From Actinoplanes sp. DH11 (GTDB lineage: Bacteria > Actinomycetota > Actinomycetes > Mycobacteriales > Micromonosporaceae), in assembly GCF_020873875.1 (NCBI RefSeq), contig NZ_JAHWGU010000001.1:372001-436000 (forward strand): 64,000 nt of DNA, given 5' to 3'. Every line of letters starts with the position of its first letter. Position 1 is the stretch's first letter. The translations under genes and the position numbers were made by a program. This document shows positions 9,895 through 21,370 of the stretch, piece by piece. The notes under the pieces were generated by a model. It worked only from the letters and a program-made list of their open reading frames with translations. It searched no databases and was not told where the DNA came from.

Positions 9895-12831
9895 TTGCAC
9901 TTCCGCATCATGGGGCCACTCTCCGTCACCGTCGGGGAGCGCACGGTCGCGATCACGGCGGGACGTGACCGGGTGGTGCTCGCCATGCTGCTGCTGCGCG
10001 CCGGCCGCGTCGTCGGTCTGGGCGAGCTGACCGAGGCGGTCTGGGGGACCACGCCCCCGGCCACCGCCCGCGGGCAGTTGCAGACCTGCGTGTCCCGGCT
10101 GCGCCGGCTGCTGCCGTCGGGCGTCATCGTCAGTGACCCGGCCGGCTACCGGATCCAGCCGGGCGCGGAGGAGCTGGACGCCACCGTGTTCCGGCGGCTG
10201 GTGGCGGAGGCGAGGACCGCCGGCGACCCGGGGACCGCGCGGCGTGCGTACCGCCAGGCCCTCGATCTTCGACGCGGCCCGGCCTGCGCGGAGATCGACG
10301 TGCCGGCGGTCCGGGCCGCCGCCGCGGTGCTGGACGAGCGCCAGGCGACGGCGGTGGAGGACTGGGCCGACCTGGAACTGACCGCCGGGCAGGCCCGGGA
10401 GCTGATCGGCGGGCTGACCGGCTGGGTGGAACAGTTCCCGCTGCGGGAACGGCTGCGCGGGCAGCTGATGACCGCGCTCCACCGGTCCGGCCGGCGGGCC
10501 GACGCGCTCGCCGAGTTCCGGCGGGCCCGGGCGGTGCTCAGCGAGGAGCTCGGCATCGAACCCGGCCCGGAGCTGCAGGAACTGCACCGGGGCATCCTGG
10601 CCGGTGAGGACCGGGCTGAGGTGCGGGCGGCGGTGCGCTGCCTGCCCCGCACGGTCGGCGACTTCACCGGCCGGGCGGCCCTCGTCGATCGCCTGCTGGA
10701 CCGGATCCGCCGGACCGACCCGGCCGTCCTGGTGATCGACGGGATGGCCGGCAGCGGCAAGTCGACCCTGGCCCTGCACCTCGCGGCCCGGGCCGGTGAC
10801 CGGTTCCCGGACGCGCACCTCTACGTCGACCTGCGCGGCCACAGCGAGCAGCCGCCGGTCGAGCCGGCCGCCGCGCTCATCGTCCTGCTCCGGCAGCTCG
10901 GTGTCGCCGCCGACGAGATCCCGCTGGAGCCGGTGGACCGGATCGGGCGCTGGCGCACCGAGGTGGCCCGGCGCCGGGTACTGGTGATCCTGGACAACGC
11001 CGCCTCCAGTGCGCAGGTCGCCGACCTGCTGCCGGCCGCACCGGGCAGCCTCACCCTGGTCACCGCGCGGCGCCGGCTGGCCGGTCTGGACGGCGGCCAC
11101 GTCGTGTCGCTGCCGCTGCTCGACCCCGGCGACGCGGTCACGCTGCTGGAACGGATCGCCGGTGACCGGGTGCGCGACGAGCCGGAGGCCGCCGCCGAGG
11201 TGGTCCGGCGCTGCGGCGGCCTGCCCCTGGCGGTACGCCTGGCCGGCGCCCGCCTCGTGCACCGCCCCCGCTGGCGGGTGGCCGACCTGCTGCGCCGGAT
11301 GGGTGCGGCCGCCCTGCCCGAGCTGGTGGCCGAGGACCGGACCGTGGCCGGCGCCTTCACCCTGACCTACCGCCAGCTCCCGGACCTGCCGCGACGGGTG
11401 TTCCGGCTGCTCGGGGTCCATCCGGGCGCGACCTTCGACGCGCTCGCGGTGGCCGCCCTCGCCGGACTGGGCGTGGACGAGGCCGCGGCGGCGCTGGACG
11501 ACCTGGTCGACGTGCACCTGGTCGACGAGCCGGAGCCGGGCTGGTTCCGGATGCACGACCTGCTGCGTCAGTACGCCGGGGTGTTCGCCGCCGAGCTGCC
11601 GGCCGCGGAACGCTCGGCGGTGCTGGCCCAGGCTCTGGACCTCCAGCTGCACACGCTCGTGCTGGCGGCCGCGCCGAGCTTCCGGGAGGGCGTCCTCGGT
11701 GACCTGGGCGACCGGGAGCCGGCCCGGCCGGACCTGCTGGCGGCGCTTGCCGACCCGGCCGCCCGGCTGGAACGGCTGAGGCCGAGCCTGATGGCGTTCG
11801 TGGAGGCGGCCGCGGCGGGCGGGCGGCCGGACTATGCCTGGCAGATCCCGCGGGCGGCCTGGCAGCCGCTGTTCGCCCGCGGGTACATGGACGACATCCG
11901 GGACCTGCACCTGGCGGCGATGGCCACGGTCGAAGCCGTCGGCGACCACTACGCGACAGCCGTCACCGCGAACTACCTCGCGTCCGCGTACGCCCGGGCC
12001 GCCGAGTACGAGACGGCCGAGCGCTACCTGCTGCGCTCCGTGCGGATCCGCGAGAAGACGGGTGGGACCGGCAACGCGTACGCCAACCTGGCACTGCTCT
12101 ACCGGCAGCAGGGCCGGTTCGCCGAGAGCGTCGAGGCCATCCGGACCTTCCTCCGGGAGACGGCCCTGAGCAGGCAGAAGACGGTGAACGTCGTCGCGGC
12201 GCTCGCCACCCTGGCCGAGGTGCTGCGCCGGCTGGGACGCACCGACGAGGCGTTGCACCACGTGCGCCGGCGGCTGATGCGCGGCATCGAGATCGGGGAT
12301 CGCGGCGTCGTCGCCGCCACGCTGCTGTCCATCGCCCGGATCCGGTACCGGGCCGGCACCATGCCCGCGGACCGCGCGCTGCACTACATCGGGGTCGCCG
12401 CCGGTCTGGCCCGGCAGGAACGGATCGAGGAGGTCGTCGCGGACGCCGGCAACGACCGGAGCCGGGTGCTGCGCGACCAGGGCCGGTACGCCGAGGCGAT
12501 CGCCGAGCACCGGCAAGCCGTGGCGTACGGGGAGAAGGTGCACGACATCTGGCACGAAGCCGAGTTCCGCGTCGAGTACGCGGCCACCCTGCGGGCCGCC
12601 GGCGACATCCGGGCGGCCCGGGAGATGTACGAGCACGCACTACGCCTTGCCACGGCCGCGCGTCTCACGTACTCCATCGCCCATGCCCGGGCCGGACTTG
12701 CCGACTGCCTGGACCCCGGCGATCCGGAGGCCGTGCGGTTGCGGGCCGCCGCGTGTGATCTTTTCGACCGGATGGGGATCACTACGATCGACGGGCGACC
12801 CGCGAACGGGCGAGGGAGGATGAAACCGTGA
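9895..12831 (+). CDS. SARP/AfsR-type regulator with BTAD, NB-ARC and TPR domains
   Basis: A 978-aa regulator. An OmpR-like winged helix covers about residues 15-95, a bacterial transcriptional activation domain about 100-245, and a STAND/NB-ARC ATPase about 260-500 with Walker [10 protein letters not shown] (K289) and Walker B-like VLVILDNA. The C-terminal half (about 620-960) is TPR-like helical repeats. This is the AfsR architecture; such proteins bind DNA, often activating secondary metabolism, with ATPase/TPR control. TTG 9895 gives the usual family N-terminus ([10 protein letters not shown]). A TAGGCT box lies at 9857-9862. Its stop overlaps the fumC start (GTGA). No biosynthetic cluster is nearby, so its targets are unknown. 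Confidence 0.88.
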   Translation: MHFRIMGPLSVTVGERTVAITAGRDRVVLAMLLLRAGRVVGLGELTEAVWGTTPPATARGQLQTCVSRLRRLLPSGVIVSDPAGYRIQPGAEELDATVFRRLVAEARTAGDPGTARRAYRQALDLRRGPACAEIDVPAVRAAAAVLDERQATAVEDWADLELTAGQARELIGGLTGWVEQFPLRERLRGQLMTALHRSGRRADALAEFRRARAVLSEELGIEPGPELQELHRGILAGEDRAEVRAAVRCLPRTVGDFTGRAALVDRLLDRIRRTDPAVLVIDGMAGSGKSTLALHLAARAGDRFPDAHLYVDLRGHSEQPPVEPAAALIVLLRQLGVAADEIPLEPVDRIGRWRTEVARRRVLVILDNAASSAQVADLLPAAPGSLTLVTARRRLAGLDGGHVVSLPLLDPGDAVTLLERIAGDRVRDEPEAAAEVVRRCGGLPLAVRLAGARLVHRPRWRVADLLRRMGAAALPELVAEDRTVAGAFTLTYRQLPDLPRRVFRLLGVHPGATFDALAVAALAGLGVDEAAAALDDLVDVHLVDEPEPGWFRMHDLLRQYAGVFAAELPAAERSAVLAQALDLQLHTLVLAAAPSFREGVLGDLGDREPARPDLLAALADPAARLERLRPSLMAFVEAAAAGGRPDYAWQIPRAAWQPLFARGYMDDIRDLHLAAMATVEAVGDHYATAVTANYLASAYARAAEYETAERYLLRSVRIREKTGGTGNAYANLALLYRQQGRFAESVEAIRTFLRETALSRQKTVNVVAALATLAEVLRRLGRTDEALHHVRRRLMRGIEIGDRGVVAATLLSIARIRYRAGTMPADRALHYIGVAAGLARQERIEEVVADAGNDRSRVLRDQGRYAEAIAEHRQAVAYGEKVHDIWHEAEFRVEYAATLRAAGDIRAAREMYEHALRLATAARLTYSIAHARAGLADCLDPGDPEAVRLRAAACDLFDRMGITTIDGRPANGRGRMKP

Positions 12832-14225
12832 CGAATGACGAGAGCGGCTTCCGGATCGAACGCGACACGATGGGTGAGGTGCGGGTCCCCGCGGACGCGC
12901 TGTGGCGGGCGCAGACGCAACGCGCCGTGGAGAACTTCCCGATCTCCGGCCGTGGGCTGGAATCGACGCACATCCGGGCCCTGGCCCGGATCAAGGGTGC
13001 CGCGGCGCGGGCCAACGCGAACCTCAACGTGCTGGAGAAGGACCTCGCCGAGGCGATCGCGACGGCGGCGGCGCACGTGGCCGCCGGCGGTTACGACGAC
13101 CAGTTCCCGGTGGACGTCTTCCAGACCGGCTCGGGCACCTCGTCGAACATGAACGCCAACGAGGTGATCGCCACGCTCGCCTCCCGCGAGCTGGGCCGCC
13201 CGGTGCACCCGAACGACCACGTCAACGCGTCGCAGTCGAGCAACGACGTCTTCCCCTCGTCGATCCACCTGGCCGCGACCGAGGCCGTCAGCGCCGACCT
13301 GATCCCGGCCCTGCAACACCTCGGCGCGGCGCTGTGGGAGAAGGCGGAGGCCTGGTCCGGCGTGGTGAAGAGCGGGCGGACCCACCTGATGGACGCCACG
13401 CCGGTCACCCTGGGGCAGGAGTTCTCCGGGTACGCGCAGCAGGTCGCCAACGGCGTGGAACGGCTCACCGCCACGCTGCCGCGGCTCGGCGAGCTGCCCC
13501 TCGGCGGCACGGCCGTGGGCACCGGCGTGAACACGCCGCCCGGCTTCGCCCCGGCGGTGATCCGGCTGCTGGCCGAGGAGACCGGCCTGCCGCTGACCGA
13601 GGCGCGCGATCACTTCGAGGCGCAGGGCGCCCGGGACGCGCTCGTCGAGGCGTCCGGTCAGCTGCGGGTGGTGGCCACCGGCCTCTACAAGATCGCGAAC
13701 GACATCCGCTGGATGGGCTCCGGCCCGCGCGCCGGCCTCCGGGAGCTGCGCCTGCCCGACCTCCAGCCCGGCTCGTCGATCATGCCGGGCAAGGTGAACC
13801 CGGTGGTGCCGGAGGCGGTCCGCCAGGTCTGCGCCCAGGTCATCGGCAACGACGCGACTGTCGCGTTCGCGGGCACCCAGGGCGACTTCGAGCTCAACGT
13901 GATGCTGCCGGTGATGGCCCGCAACCTGCTCGAGTCGATCCGGCTGCTGGCCGCGGTCTCCCGGCAACTGGCCGACCGGTGCGTGGTGGGCCTGGAGGCG
14001 AACGAGGAGGTGGCCCGGGCGTACGCGGAGGGCTCGCCGTCGATCGTCACCCCGCTCAACCGGTACCTCGGGTACGACGAGGCGGCCGCGATCGCGAAGC
14101 AGGCACTCGCCACCGACCGGACCATCCGCGAGGTCGTGATCGAACGCGGACACGTCGCATCGGGCAAGCTCACCGAGCAGCAGCTCGACGAGGCGCTCGA
14201 CGTGCTGCGTATGACCCGTCCGTAA
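12828..14225 (+). CDS. fumC: Class II fumarate hydratase
   Basis: A 465-aa fumarase/aspartase superfamily enzyme converting fumarate to malate. It carries the diagnostic [11 protein letters not shown] loop, [15 protein letters not shown] and [13 protein letters not shown], all characteristic of FumC. Length matches the family (about 460-470). GTG 12828 overlaps the SARP stop by 4 nt, with GGGAGGA at about 12813-12820 as ribosome binding site. Translation is therefore likely coupled to the regulator upstream, although a separate promoter inside that gene is possible. The iron-independent enzyme complements the class I fumarase at 7338. Confidence 0.96.
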   Translation: MTNDESGFRIERDTMGEVRVPADALWRAQTQRAVENFPISGRGLESTHIRALARIKGAAARANANLNVLEKDLAEAIATAAAHVAAGGYDDQFPVDVFQTGSGTSSNMNANEVIATLASRELGRPVHPNDHVNASQSSNDVFPSSIHLAATEAVSADLIPALQHLGAALWEKAEAWSGVVKSGRTHLMDATPVTLGQEFSGYAQQVANGVERLTATLPRLGELPLGGTAVGTGVNTPPGFAPAVIRLLAEETGLPLTEARDHFEAQGARDALVEASGQLRVVATGLYKIANDIRWMGSGPRAGLRELRLPDLQPGSSIMPGKVNPVVPEAVRQVCAQVIGNDATVAFAGTQGDFELNVMLPVMARNLLESIRLLAAVSRQLADRCVVGLEANEEVARAYAEGSPSIVTPLNRYLGYDEAAAIAKQALATDRTIREVVIERGHVASGKLTEQQLDEALDVLRMTRP

Positions 14226-14303
14226 ATTGACCGCCGTTCATCTTGTGTTGAGCGACGTTTCTCGATCTGATTCCCCTAGTCGAACCAACTAGGAGCGAAT
14301 TCC

Positions 14304-15956
14304 ATGAGGAGACGCGTCATCACGGGGGCGGTCGTCACAGCGACCGGCCTCGCTTTCCTGGCCGCAGTACCTGGCTCGGCCACGGCTGAGCCAGGCAACG
14401 CGGTCGACTACACGGTCGTCGCCGCGGACGGCACCTCGGCCGCCGAGGCGACCGCCGCCATCAAGGCCGCCGGTGGCACGATCGTGACCGGCAACGACGC
14501 CGTCGGCGTCTACCGGGTCACCTCGGCCGACACCGGGTTCGGTACCAAGGCCGTGAAGTCCGGCGCCCTGATCGGCGCCAGCGAGCGCCGGGCCATCGGC
14601 CGCGCGCCGAACGGCCTCGAGAAGATCGAGCGCGACGTGCGGCGTGGTGGTTCCGCCGCGCACGGCTCGAAGAAGCTCGACCCGCTCGACGACAAGCTGT
14701 GGGGCCTCGCGATGGTCCGCGCCGACAAGGCTCGCAAGATCGAGTCCGGCGACCGCGGCGTGACCGTCGGCATCCTGGACACCGGTCTGGACGCCTCCAA
14801 CCCGGACCTGGCACCGCACTTCAGCACCAAGCTCTCCCGCAACTTCGCGCCCGACCTGGTCGACGTCGACGGCGCCTGCGAGGTCGCGAGCTGCGTCGAC
14901 CCGATCGGCACCGACGACAACGGGCACGGCACCCACGTGGCCGGCACGATCGGCGCCGCGGCCAACGGCGTCGGCCTCTCCGGCATCGCTCCGGACGTCA
15001 CCCTGGTCGAGCTCAAGGGTGGCCAGGACTCCGGCTACTTCTTCCTCGACCCGGTGGTCAACGCGCTCACCCACGCCGCCGACTCCGGCCTCGACGTGGT
15101 GAACATGTCGTTCTACGTCGACCCCTGGCTCTACAACTGCACGGCCAACCCGGCCGACAGCGCCGAGGACCAGGCCGAGCAGCGGGCCATCATCGCCGCC
15201 ATGAAGCGGGCCCTGAACTACGCGCACCGCAAGGGCGTCACCCTGGTCGGCGCGCTCGGCAACAACCACGAGGACCTGGGCAAGCCGCGGACCGACGTGT
15301 CCAGCCCGGACTACGGCGCCGACCCGTACCCGCGGGAGATCGACAACAACTCCTGCTGGGACCTCCCGGTCGAGGGCCCGCACGTCATCGGCGTCTCGTC
15401 GGTCGGCCCGTCGAAGCGCAAGGCGGACTACTCCAACTACGGCGTCGAGCAGATCTCGGTCGCCGCGCCGGGCGGCTTCGCGCGGGACGGCTTCGGCACG
15501 CCGACCTACAACACCCCGGGCAACCGGATCCTCTCCAGCTACCCGCTGAAGGTGCTGATCGAGGAGGGCCTGGTCGACGCGGCGGGCAACATCCTGCCGG
15601 CCGGTGAAGGCCTGGTCTTCAAGGACTGCACGAACGCCGGCAAGTGCGGCTACTACACGTACCTGCAGGGCACCTCGATGGCGGCGCCGCACGCCGCCGG
15701 TGTGGCCGCGCTGATCGTCAGCAAGTACGGCAAGCGGGACTGGCGCCGTGGCGGCGTGACGATGGACCCGAAGGCCGTCGAGCGTCAGCTCTACCGCACC
15801 GCGGCCGAGCAGTCCTGCCCGGAACCGCGCCTGGTCAGCTACGCGAACGAGGGCCGGCCGGCCGAGTTCGACGCGTACTGCGAGGGTGGCCGGCAGTTCA
15901 ACGGCTTCTACGGCTACGGCATCGTCGACGCGTACGCGGCGGTCGGCGGTCGTTGA
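14304..15956 (+). CDS. Secreted subtilisin-like serine protease (S8)
   Basis: A 550-aa protein with an N-terminal signal (residues 1-28, RRR then hydrophobic, ending SATA) and a short I9-like pro-region (about 30-110). The S8 catalytic domain follows, with Asp159 (GILDTGLD), His208 (GHGTHVAGT) and Ser458 (GTSMAAPHAAGVAAL); the oxyanion Asn is in ALGNNHED. It is an extracellular endopeptidase. AGGAG at 14291-14295 precedes ATG 14304. A 6-bp inverted repeat (CCTAGT 14275-14280, ACTAGG 14288-14293) overlaps this ribosome binding site. A strong intrinsic terminator follows. There is no partner gene, so it appears monocistronic. Confidence 0.93.
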   Translation: MRRRVITGAVVTATGLAFLAAVPGSATAEPGNAVDYTVVAADGTSAAEATAAIKAAGGTIVTGNDAVGVYRVTSADTGFGTKAVKSGALIGASERRAIGRAPNGLEKIERDVRRGGSAAHGSKKLDPLDDKLWGLAMVRADKARKIESGDRGVTVGILDTGLDASNPDLAPHFSTKLSRNFAPDLVDVDGACEVASCVDPIGTDDNGHGTHVAGTIGAAANGVGLSGIAPDVTLVELKGGQDSGYFFLDPVVNALTHAADSGLDVVNMSFYVDPWLYNCTANPADSAEDQAEQRAIIAAMKRALNYAHRKGVTLVGALGNNHEDLGKPRTDVSSPDYGADPYPREIDNNSCWDLPVEGPHVIGVSSVGPSKRKADYSNYGVEQISVAAPGGFARDGFGTPTYNTPGNRILSSYPLKVLIEEGLVDAAGNILPAGEGLVFKDCTNAGKCGYYTYLQGTSMAAPHAAGVAALIVSKYGKRDWRRGGVTMDPKAVERQLYRTAAEQSCPEPRLVSYANEGRPAEFDAYCEGGRQFNGFYGYGIVDAYAAVGGR

Positions 15957-15971
15957 TCTTCGGAAGAAGAG

Positions 15972-16006
15972 CGCCCTGCCCGTGTCGACACGGGCAGGGC
16001 GTTTTT
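15972..16006 (+). terminator. Intrinsic terminator with T-tract
   Basis: A perfect 13-bp stem (15972-15984 with 15989-16001), loop TCGA, is followed by TTTTT (16002-16006). It lies 16 bp after the protease stop. It is the clearest classical terminator in the window and separates the protease from cysS. Confidence 0.95.
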
Positions 16007-16034
16007 CGTTGGCGGCGCTCGGTACCCTTGTACG

Positions 16035-17450
16035 GTGACGCTGCGCTTGTACGACACCGCGACCCGATCGGTCCGGGACTTCGTCCCGATGACGCCCGGT
16101 CAGGTGGGGATCTACCTGTGTGGTCTCACCGTGCAGTCGCCACCCCACATCGGTCACCTGCGGTCCGCGGTCAACTACGACGTGTTACGGCGCTGGCTGC
16201 TGCACACCGGTCACGAGGTGACCTTCATCCGCAACGTGACAGACGTCGACGACAAGATCCTGCAGAAGTCGCTGGAGCAGAAGCGGCCGTTCTGGTCCAT
16301 CGCGTTCGAGAACCGGCTGCTGCTGGACCGCGACTACCGGTCGCTGAACGTGCTGGCCCCGACGTACGAGCCGCTGGCCACCGGGCACATCACCGAGATG
16401 CACGAGCTGATCCAGACGCTGATCTCGGACGGTCACGCCTACGTGGCAGCCGAGGGCAACGGCGACGTCTACTTCGACGTGCTCTCCTACCCGGCCTACG
16501 GCGCCCTCTCCGGGCAGAAGCCGGAGGACATGCGCAGCGCGGGCGACGCCCCCGAGCGCGACAAGCGGGACAAGCGCGACTTCGCCCTCTGGAAAGGCGT
16601 CAAGAAGACCGAGCCGTCCGACGCCTACTGGTCCTCCCCGTGGGGCGCGGGCCGGCCCGGCTGGCACATCGAGTGCTCCGCGATGGCCCGGCGCTACCTC
16701 GGCGACGAGTTCGACATCCACGGCGGCGGCCTCGACCTGACGTTCCCGCACCACGAGAACGAGATCGCCCAGTCCCGGGCGGCCGGTCTCGGCTTCGCCC
16801 GATACTGGGTGCACCACGCGCTGCTCAACCTCGGCGAGGCCAAGATGAGCAAGTCGCTGGGCAACGTGATCGACCTGACCTCGCTGGTCGCGGACGGCAT
16901 CCGCCCGGTCGAGGTGCGCTACTACCTGGCGGCCCCGCACTACCGCTCCCGGATCGACTACTCCGAGGAGGCGGTGCGTGAGGCCGCGGTGGCCTACCGG
17001 CGGATCGAGGGCTTCGTGCGGCGCGCCACCGAGGTCGTCGGCCGCGGCCGGCCCAAGGCGGTGCCGCCGGCCTTCGCCGAGGCGATGAACGACGACCTGA
17101 ACACGTCGGCGGCGTTCGCGATCGTGCACGACACGGTCCGGGAGGGCAACACCGCGCTCACCTCCGGTGACGAGGCGAGCATCCGGGGCGCGCTCACCGC
17201 GGTCCGGGCCATGCTGGGTGTGCTCGGGCTCGACCCGCTCGACGAGGCGTGGGACGCCGTCGAGAGCGGCAACGACCTGAAGCCGGTGGTCGACTCCCTG
17301 GTCGCCCTGGCGCTGGAACAGCGGGCGCAGGCCCGTGCACGGAAAGACTGGGCGGCCGCGGATTCGGTGCGGGACCAGCTCAAGAACGCGGGTATTCAGG
17401 TGGAGGACACTCCGACCGGGCCGCGCTGGACGGTAGGAGAGCAGCACTGA
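16035..17450 (+). CDS. cysS: Cysteinyl-tRNA synthetase
   Basis: A 471-aa class I aminoacyl-tRNA synthetase charging tRNA-Cys. The HIGH motif is PPHIGH (about residues 37-42) and the KMSKS loop is at about residues 270-274. Zinc-site residues occur in [15 protein letters not shown] and FPHHENE, as expected for CysRS. The CysS sister family MshC lacks this C-terminal length, so CysS is favoured. GTG 16035 fits a leaderless start, with TACCCT at 16023-16028 ending 6 nt before it. It overlaps rlmB (TGATG). The cysS-rlmB pair is a common actinobacterial operon. Confidence 0.96.
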   Translation: MTLRLYDTATRSVRDFVPMTPGQVGIYLCGLTVQSPPHIGHLRSAVNYDVLRRWLLHTGHEVTFIRNVTDVDDKILQKSLEQKRPFWSIAFENRLLLDRDYRSLNVLAPTYEPLATGHITEMHELIQTLISDGHAYVAAEGNGDVYFDVLSYPAYGALSGQKPEDMRSAGDAPERDKRDKRDFALWKGVKKTEPSDAYWSSPWGAGRPGWHIECSAMARRYLGDEFDIHGGGLDLTFPHHENEIAQSRAAGLGFARYWVHHALLNLGEAKMSKSLGNVIDLTSLVADGIRPVEVRYYLAAPHYRSRIDYSEEAVREAAVAYRRIEGFVRRATEVVGRGRPKAVPPAFAEAMNDDLNTSAAFAIVHDTVREGNTALTSGDEASIRGALTAVRAMLGVLGLDPLDEAWDAVESGNDLKPVVDSLVALALEQRAQARARKDWAAADSVRDQLKNAGIQVEDTPTGPRWTVGEQH

Positions 17451-18580
17451 TGCCAGGAAATTCACACAACGCGAGCAAGCGCGCCACCTCGAAGAAGGGC
17501 GCGGCGATGGGCTCCGGCGGCAAGAACCGGAGCAGCCTCAAGGGGCGTGGCCGCACCCTGCCCGCCGACGAGCGGCCGTGGCACAAGGGTTACTCGGGCA
17601 CCGAGAAACTGCCCGACAAGACCGCCCGTAAGCAGGACAAGGAGCGCCGGGCCGCAGCCGCCGAGGGCCGGGCACCCAAGGTCGGCGTTCCGGGCACCAA
17701 GGACACCACCTGGGGTCGCGGCGGTGGCCGGGGCACGAGCATGACGCGGGCGACCGCGGCGGCGGTCCGTGGTGGCCGGGCGGCCGGTCCGCGCGGTCCC
17801 CGGGTCGCGCCGGGCCGCAAGTCCAACCCCACCAAAGAGGGTCCCGAGCTGCTGCTCGGCCGCAACCCCGTGGTGGAGGCACTGCGTGCCCTGGTGCCGG
17901 CGACCGCGCTCTACGTGGCGCAGGGCATCGACATCGACGACCGGGTCACCGAGATCGTCCGGACTTCCGGTGACCGCGGCATCCCGATCCTGGAGATCAG
18001 CCGCAACGAGCTCGACCGGATGACCGGTGGCGTGCTGCACCAGGGTGTCGGCCTGCAGGTGCCGCCGTTCGCGTACGAGGACTTCGACGACCTGGTCGCC
18101 GCGTCGCTGGAGCAGACCGCCCCGCTGCTCGTCGCCCTGGACGGCATCACCGACCCGCGCAACCTCGGCGCGGTCATCCGGTCGGTGGCGGCGTTCGGCG
18201 GGCACGGCGTCTTCATGACCGAGCGGCGTGCCGCCGGCATCACCGCCACCGCGTGGCGGACCAGTGCCGGCGCTGCCGCGCGGGTGCCGGTCTCCCAGGT
18301 GGTGAACCTGACCCGGGCGATCAAGACGGCGCAGAAGGCCGGCTTCACCGCGATCGGGCTGGACGCGGACGGCGAGACCGACCTCTACCAGCTCGAGGCG
18401 GCCGTCGGCCCGCTGCTCGTGGTGGTGGGTTCGGAGGGCCGGGGCCTGTCCCGCCTGGTCGGCGAGACGTGCGACCTGCGGGTGAGCATCCCGATGGCCT
18501 CCGACGTGGAATCGCTGAACGCCAGCGTGGCGGCAGCGGTGACCCTGGCCGAGGTCAGCCGCCGCCGCGCCCACGGCTGA
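17450..18580 (+). CDS. rlmB: 23S rRNA (guanosine-2'-O-)-methyltransferase RlmB (SpoU family)
   Basis: A 376-aa protein. The first roughly 130 residues are a basic, Gly/Arg/Lys-rich disordered extension typical of actinobacterial members. Then come a substrate-binding domain ([14 protein letters not shown]) and a C-terminal SPOUT knot methyltransferase (about residues 215-375), with the motifs [30 protein letters not shown] and [18 protein letters not shown]. It methylates a guanosine 2'-O in 23S rRNA using SAM. ATG 17450 overlaps the cysS stop, with GTAGGAGAG upstream. The long frame starting at 17249 inside cysS is not real. Confidence 0.93.
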   Translation: MPGNSHNASKRATSKKGAAMGSGGKNRSSLKGRGRTLPADERPWHKGYSGTEKLPDKTARKQDKERRAAAAEGRAPKVGVPGTKDTTWGRGGGRGTSMTRATAAAVRGGRAAGPRGPRVAPGRKSNPTKEGPELLLGRNPVVEALRALVPATALYVAQGIDIDDRVTEIVRTSGDRGIPILEISRNELDRMTGGVLHQGVGLQVPPFAYEDFDDLVAASLEQTAPLLVALDGITDPRNLGAVIRSVAAFGGHGVFMTERRAAGITATAWRTSAGAAARVPVSQVVNLTRAIKTAQKAGFTAIGLDADGETDLYQLEAAVGPLLVVVGSEGRGLSRLVGETCDLRVSIPMASDVESLNASVAAAVTLAEVSRRRAHG

Positions 18581-19669
18581 TCAGAAGTACGCGCGCAGGC
18601 GGTCGCCGTCCGTGAGGAACAGGCGGCCGCCCGCGACAACCGGCGGATAGTGCTCGTCGCTCGGCATGCCACCCTTGCGCGGCTTGCCGGTCACGGCGTC
18701 GACGACCGACAACGGTGACCCCAGCCCGGACGGGCTGTAGAGCAGAGCACCGACCCGGACCGGCTGCCCGGCCGACTCCGGCAGGTGCACCGACCAGAGC
18801 TTGCGGCCGGTCGAGGCGTCCACGCAGACCACACTGCGGTACCGGGGCAGGTAGACGCGCTTCTCGTCGGCGGTGACGTTCGGCGAGGGCAGGGTGGACT
18901 TCCAGATCACGGTGCCCTTCGCCGCGTCGACCGCGGTGAGACCGCCACCGGCGCCGCCGACGTAGAACCGTCCGCCGGCGGGGTCGCTGCCGACGGCGTA
19001 CCAGTTCTGCGGTGTGGTCCAGAGCGTCGCGCCGCTGGTGACCGAGACCGCCCGGGAACCGCGGCCTTCGATCCGCAACAGCAGCCGCCCGCCCGCCGAC
19101 AGCAGCCCGTCGCCCCGGGTGCCGGTGAGCCGCCACAGCCGGCCGCCGTCGGCGATCCGGTACCCGGTGGTGCTGAGCGTGTAATCGGGCCGCGTGTCGA
19201 CCACCGCCACCCCCCGGTCCACCACCATGTCCTGCGCCGGCCCGCCGAGCGTCACGTCCCAGAGCCGGGCGCCGGACGAGGCCGAGAACGCGCTCAGGAA
19301 ACTGCCCTGACCGTCACAGGTGTAGGTCAGCGTGATCAGCTTGCCGTCCGCGACCGACATCCGGGTGACACCGCGGCGGACCAGCTTGGTGAACCAGCGG
19401 CGCGCCCCCGTCGCCGGGTCGAGCGCGGCCAGGCCGCCCGGCACGCTGCTGTAGACGCTGCCGCCGGCCACCAGCGGCTCGCGGCCGACCTCGCAGTCCG
19501 GCGCCCCGTGCGTCGGGATCTCCCAGCGCTTCGTGGCCTTGTCCGGGTTGAACGTCGTCTCGTGCGGGTTGTAGTAGGTCGCCCCCGGGCCGTGACCGGG
19601 CTGGGTCCAATCGGATGGCGGGGGCAGCATGAGGGCCGCGATCAGGGCGGCCACCAGAACGGAACTCAT
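18581..19669 (-). CDS. Secreted PQQ-like beta-propeller protein
   Basis: A 362-aa protein with an N-terminal hydrophobic signal (about residues 1-15, VLVAALIAALMLP) and a propeller of six to eight blades. Blade-end motifs include GARRWFTKL, GARLWDVTL, GRLWRLTG, GTVIWKSTL and GRKLWSVHL, typical of PQQ/BamB repeats. A YNPHETTFN segment near the start resembles the entry strand of related secreted proteins. The function is not known and I see no enzymatic residues. Its stop abuts the rlmB stop (a TGATCA palindrome at 18578-18583 holds both stops). Confidence 0.75.
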   Translation of the reverse strand: MSSVLVAALIAALMLPPPSDWTQPGHGPGATYYNPHETTFNPDKATKRWEIPTHGAPDCEVGREPLVAGGSVYSSVPGGLAALDPATGARRWFTKLVRRGVTRMSVADGKLITLTYTCDGQGSFLSAFSASSGARLWDVTLGGPAQDMVVDRGVAVVDTRPDYTLSTTGYRIADGGRLWRLTGTRGDGLLSAGGRLLLRIEGRGSRAVSVTSGATLWTTPQNWYAVGSDPAGGRFYVGGAGGGLTAVDAAKGTVIWKSTLPSPNVTADEKRVYLPRYRSVVCVDASTGRKLWSVHLPESAGQPVRVGALLYSPSGLGSPLSVVDAVTGKPRKGGMPSDEHYPPVVAGGRLFLTDGDRLRAYF

Positions 19670-19795
19670 GCAAGATCAACGAGCGGGCACCCCGGTCGGG
19701 ATCGATCCGTTGCGGTCGCGATGCCGGATCGGTGGCTGGAGGGGCTGGCTGCCCTGGGCCCTGTCGCGGTCGGCGCCTGAGTAGCCGCGGCGTTT

Positions 19796-19868
19796 TTGAT
19801 CTGCTAGCGCTACGAAATTGCTGTGATCATGGGGTCAGAACCGCGATTTCGCAGCGCTAGCAGATCAA
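19796..19868. repeat. Large near-perfect inverted repeat (26-bp arms)
   Basis: Left arm 19796-19821 and right arm 19843-19868 match at 24 of 26 positions, with a 21-bp spacer. The core GATCTGCTAGCGCT is fully conserved in both arms. TTTTT precedes the left arm (19793-19797). The 490-bp gap between the propeller gene and the ATPase gene holds only this element, a 17-bp tandem repeat and tRNA-Thr. It could be a terminator, a regulator binding site or a mobile palindromic element. Confidence 0.85.
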
Positions 19869-19895
19869 CAACTCGCCATGGGCGGGCATGTCCGG

Positions 19896-19929
19896 CGTGG
19901 CTGGGCACAGAGCGTGGCTGGGCATAGAG
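19896..19929. repeat. 17-bp tandem repeat, two copies
   Basis: CGTGGCTGGGCACAGAG at 19896-19912 is repeated at 19913-19929 with one change (C to T). It lies just downstream of the tRNA-Thr 3' end. Confidence 0.8.
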
Positions 19930-19952
19930 CAGCCCCGGGTGCGCGGGCTTGA

Positions 19953-20029
19953 TGGAGCCCCCGGTCGGGATCGAACCGACGACCTCCCGTTTACAAGACG
20001 GGTGCTCTGGCCATCTGAGCTACAGGGGC
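19953..20029 (-). tRNA. tRNA-Thr(TGT)
   Basis: The minus strand folds into a complete cloverleaf of 77 nt. The 7-bp acceptor stem pairs GCCCCTG with CGGGGGC. The D-arm has TAGCTCAGATGGC. The anticodon stem CCCGT/ACGGG has loop CTTGTAA, so the anticodon is TGT, decoding ACA threonine codons. The T-arm contains GGTTCGATCC. The 3' CCA is encoded (19953-19955). Confidence 0.96.
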
Positions 20030-20166
20030 GGGCCAGCCCAGCATAACGTCCTGTGATCCGGTCGCCATCTTGGCAGGTCGGTGAAAAAGAACTACGTTTG
20101 CGGGGCTGTTCCTTCTACTCGGATCGTCCGGCACGTTCCTGCCGGTGGAAAGGAAGTCGATTCACC

Positions 20167-21255
<1,089 letters not shown>

Positions 21256-21268
21256 CGCAGCCCCACCG

Positions 21269-21307
21269 CGCATGGCCTTCCCTCCGGGGGAGGCCATGCG
21301 TCTTTCT
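21269..21307 (+). terminator. Intrinsic terminator after the ATPase gene
   Basis: A stem of 10 bp (21269-21278 with 21291-21300), extended by a few G-C/G-U pairs inside, is followed by TCTTTCT. It lies 14 bp after the stop. Confidence 0.85.
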
Positions 21308-21370
21308 CCGGGTCCGCGCAACGGCCATCGAGTACGCGGACCCGCGCTCACGCCGCCGAAATCGTACGCC

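Noticed and set aside
9856..12636. A 926-aa minus-strand frame opposite the SARP gene
   Set aside because: The sequence is a codon-position shadow (rich in Arg/Gly/Val/His) with no domain; the plus strand carries clear SARP, NB-ARC and TPR motifs.
9895..12831. SARP as a sign of a nearby antibiotic cluster
   Set aside because: No PKS, NRPS, terpene, RiPP or tailoring genes are seen in the window; neighbours are core metabolism.
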